14,197 nt of DNA from Fidelibacterota bacterium (lineage in GTDB: Bacteria > Marinisomatota > Marinisomatia > Marinisomatales > TCS55): contig SCKQ01000055.1 in assembly GCA_004124535.1 (NCBI GenBank), forward strand, positions 1 to 14,197, in the 5' to 3' direction. The number at the start of each line of letters is the position of its first letter. Position 1 is the first letter of the stretch. Shown piece after piece: positions 13,617 through 14,197 of the stretch. The notes under the pieces were generated by a model, which was not told the DNA's origin, made no database searches, and saw nothing but the letters and a program-made list of their open reading frames with translations. Both the position numbers and the translations under genes were made by a program.

Positions 13617-13703
13617 CTACATTTCAACACCAGGCATGCCATACCTAATCGGGACTACAAACTCAGCCGAGGAGCAATTTGGACATAAACGCTTCTTAAG
13701 CAT
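13617..13703 (-). pseudogene. Tiny zinc-ribbon ORF, copy 2 (stops early at TAG)
   Basis: From ATG 13703-13701 the frame reads MLKKRLCPNCSSAEFVVPI and then RYGMPGVEM before TAG at 13619-13617: 28 residues. Past the TAG, the same frame continues KKYYRGKILITTNR to TAA and still resembles the family (YGMP..EM.....RGkI), so the TAG is a nonsense change or the gene is decaying. It is more family-like than copy 1 after the repeat, and it has the better start. Codons 7-19 lie in the exact 40-bp repeat. It lies about 90 bases before the nuclease gene on the same strand. The stretch 13525-13616 holds only this decayed 3' part. Confidence 0.55.
13647..13686. repeat. 40-bp exact direct repeat, copy B
   Basis: Identical to 11867-11906 in the same orientation; the copy starts are 1780 bases apart. 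It lies inside the early-stopped zinc-ribbon ORF. Confidence 0.95.
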
Positions 13704-13767
13704 TATAATAGTTACCCTACCACATAACTATATATAACAAAAAGGATGAAAAGGATAAAAAATGATA

Positions 13768-13780
13768 ATATCCAGGATAT
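13768..13780. promoter_or_regulatory. Palindrome ATATCC-A-GGATAT, candidate operator
   Basis: A perfect 13-base palindrome lies about 65 bases upstream of the ATG of zinc-ribbon copy 2, in the only non-coding stretch before the six-gene minus-strand run. A TATATA box lies nearer the gene (about 13727-13734). It could be a repressor site; only position and symmetry support this. Confidence 0.3.
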
Positions 13781-13790
13781 CAATTTCTTC

Positions 13791-13806
13791 TTGAATGTTC
13801 ATTCAA
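13791..13806. promoter_or_regulatory. Palindrome TTGAATG-TT-CATTCAA, candidate operator
   Basis: A perfect 7+2+7 inverted repeat lies 10 bases beyond the palindrome at 13768-13780. AT-rich dyads of this size are typical of dimeric helix-turn-helix regulator sites. It lies upstream of the minus-strand operon and downstream of the T9SS gene's terminator, so it would belong to the operon. No regulator gene is present. Confidence 0.35.
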
Positions 13807-13840
13807 TATTAACCATTCATTGTTATGGAAATTTTACACC

Positions 13841-13892
13841 CCGCCAGTCCTAAATGTCTATAACCAAAAAATCTCGCTAATGGGCGGGGCTT
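13841..13892 (-). repeat. Composite end-of-gene repeat, copy 3, with terminator of the T9SS gene
   Basis: The block CGCCAGTCCTAAATGTCTAT is followed by CCAAAAAA and TCTCGC...GCGGGG. On the minus strand this is a partly mismatched hairpin (13872-13889) and a six-T run starting right after the stem. It begins about six bases beyond the stop codon of the T9SS cargo gene at 13898. Order and orientation match copies 1 and 2. Confidence 0.65.
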
Positions 13893-13897
13893 GATGT

Positions 13898-14197
13898 TTA
13901 TTTCAACAGTACCATCTTTTTGGTCTGCATGTATTCACCAGCCTGTATTTGATACAGGTAGATACCAGCACTTACTGGCTTGCCATAGTTGTTGGTAGCA
14001 TTCCAGATGACTGACCTGTAGCCAGCTTCTTGGTATTGGTTGATTATGGTCTTCACTTGCCTGCCCAACATATCGTAGATGGTAATGCTAACATGACCAT
14101 TTTCTGGTAAATCATAACGCAGTGTTGTAATTGGATTAAATGGGTTGGGGTAGTTTTGATGGAGTGCAAAGCTTATTGGCAATATGGCATCATTACT
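13898..14197 (-). CDS. T9SS type A C-terminal sorting domain of a cargo protein (5' end beyond the window)
   Basis: The frame is open from the right edge (14197) to TAA at 13900-13898, giving 99 residues: the end of a larger exported protein. It contains the classical type A sorting domain: FALHQNYPNPFNPITTLRYD, VSITIYDMLGRQVKTI, YGKPVSAGIYLYQI and the basic end TKKMVLLK. Such domains direct folded cargo through the type IX secretion system at the outer membrane, where they are cut off by PorU. A TTG at 14182 could be read as a start, but the frame continues upstream (SNDAILPIS), so the real start lies outside. The relic at 1031-1150 is its close relative. The cargo cannot be identified. A terminator follows in 13841-13892. 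Confidence 0.92.
   Translation of the reverse strand, partial: SNDAILPISFALHQNYPNPFNPITTLRYDLPENGHVSITIYDMLGRQVKTIINQYQEAGYRSVIWNATNNYGKPVSAGIYLYQIQAGEYMQTKKMVLLK

Noticed and set aside
1567..13619. Genome-wide reading of TAG as Gln
   Set aside because: TAG serves as a normal stop for cphA, the cyclase-family gene and the T9SS relic at the expected protein ends, so two internal TAGs are better explained by decay.
1..14197. CRISPR array, insertion-sequence transposase or integrase
   Set aside because: No regularly spaced repeats and no transposase or tyrosine/serine recombinase motifs were seen. The only long direct repeat has two copies 1.78 kb apart.

Overview
The window looks like chromosome from a Gram-negative bacterium of the Fibrobacteres-Chlorobi-Bacteroidetes kind, most likely Candidatus Marinimicrobia (SAR406) or a close relative. 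The evidence is a type IX secretion (T9SS) C-terminal sorting domain with the HQNYPNPFNP and YGKPVSAGIYLYQ signatures at the right edge, a decayed second copy near 1.03-1.15 kb, a secreted protein with an LLFGQ signal-peptide end at the left edge, and few clear Shine-Dalgarno sites. The lineage is inferred from protein signatures, not from a marker gene.

Layout. 1-148: start of a small secreted protein that runs off the left edge (-). 250-924: SDR/epimerase-like oxidoreductase (-) with its terminator. 982-1230: relic T9SS tail, its terminator and a palindromic repeat. 1273-1971: PTC7-like PP2C phosphatase (-) cut by one in-frame TAG. 2158-3327: pterin-4a-carbinolamine dehydratase and a cyclase-family (kynurenine formamidase-like) lipoprotein (+). 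3395-5034: GYD-domain protein and CapA-family protein (-). 5252-8730: cyanophycinase and cyanophycin synthetase (+), the clearest metabolic module. 8731-9300: gene-poor ground with a dockerin relic, a tRNA-3'-end-like fragment and decayed terminators. 9303-13703: a tightly packed minus-strand run of PD-(D/E)XK nuclease, DEDDh exonuclease, a tiny zinc-ribbon ORF, an SLC13 permease with two RCK_C/TrkA_C domains, and a small-alarmone-hydrolase-like HD protein. 13898-14197: end of a T9SS cargo protein (-).

The most notable structure is an exact 40-bp direct repeat (11867-11906 and 13647-13686). Each copy encodes the same CPNC zinc-ribbon start, and together they bracket the two nuclease genes. 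Joining the outer parts of the two copies gives one small ORF with an ATG start that overlaps the permease start. This suggests the AT-rich nuclease pair was inserted into, or duplicated within, a zinc-ribbon/permease/alarmone-hydrolase operon.

A second theme is recurring debris at gene ends. Six related CCCCGC...GCGGGG/T-run terminators, three with the same extra conserved tail, accompany T9SS or dockerin relics. This suggests that secreted-protein genes have repeatedly been gained and lost here. No CRISPR array, rRNA, intact tRNA or insertion-sequence transposase was seen.
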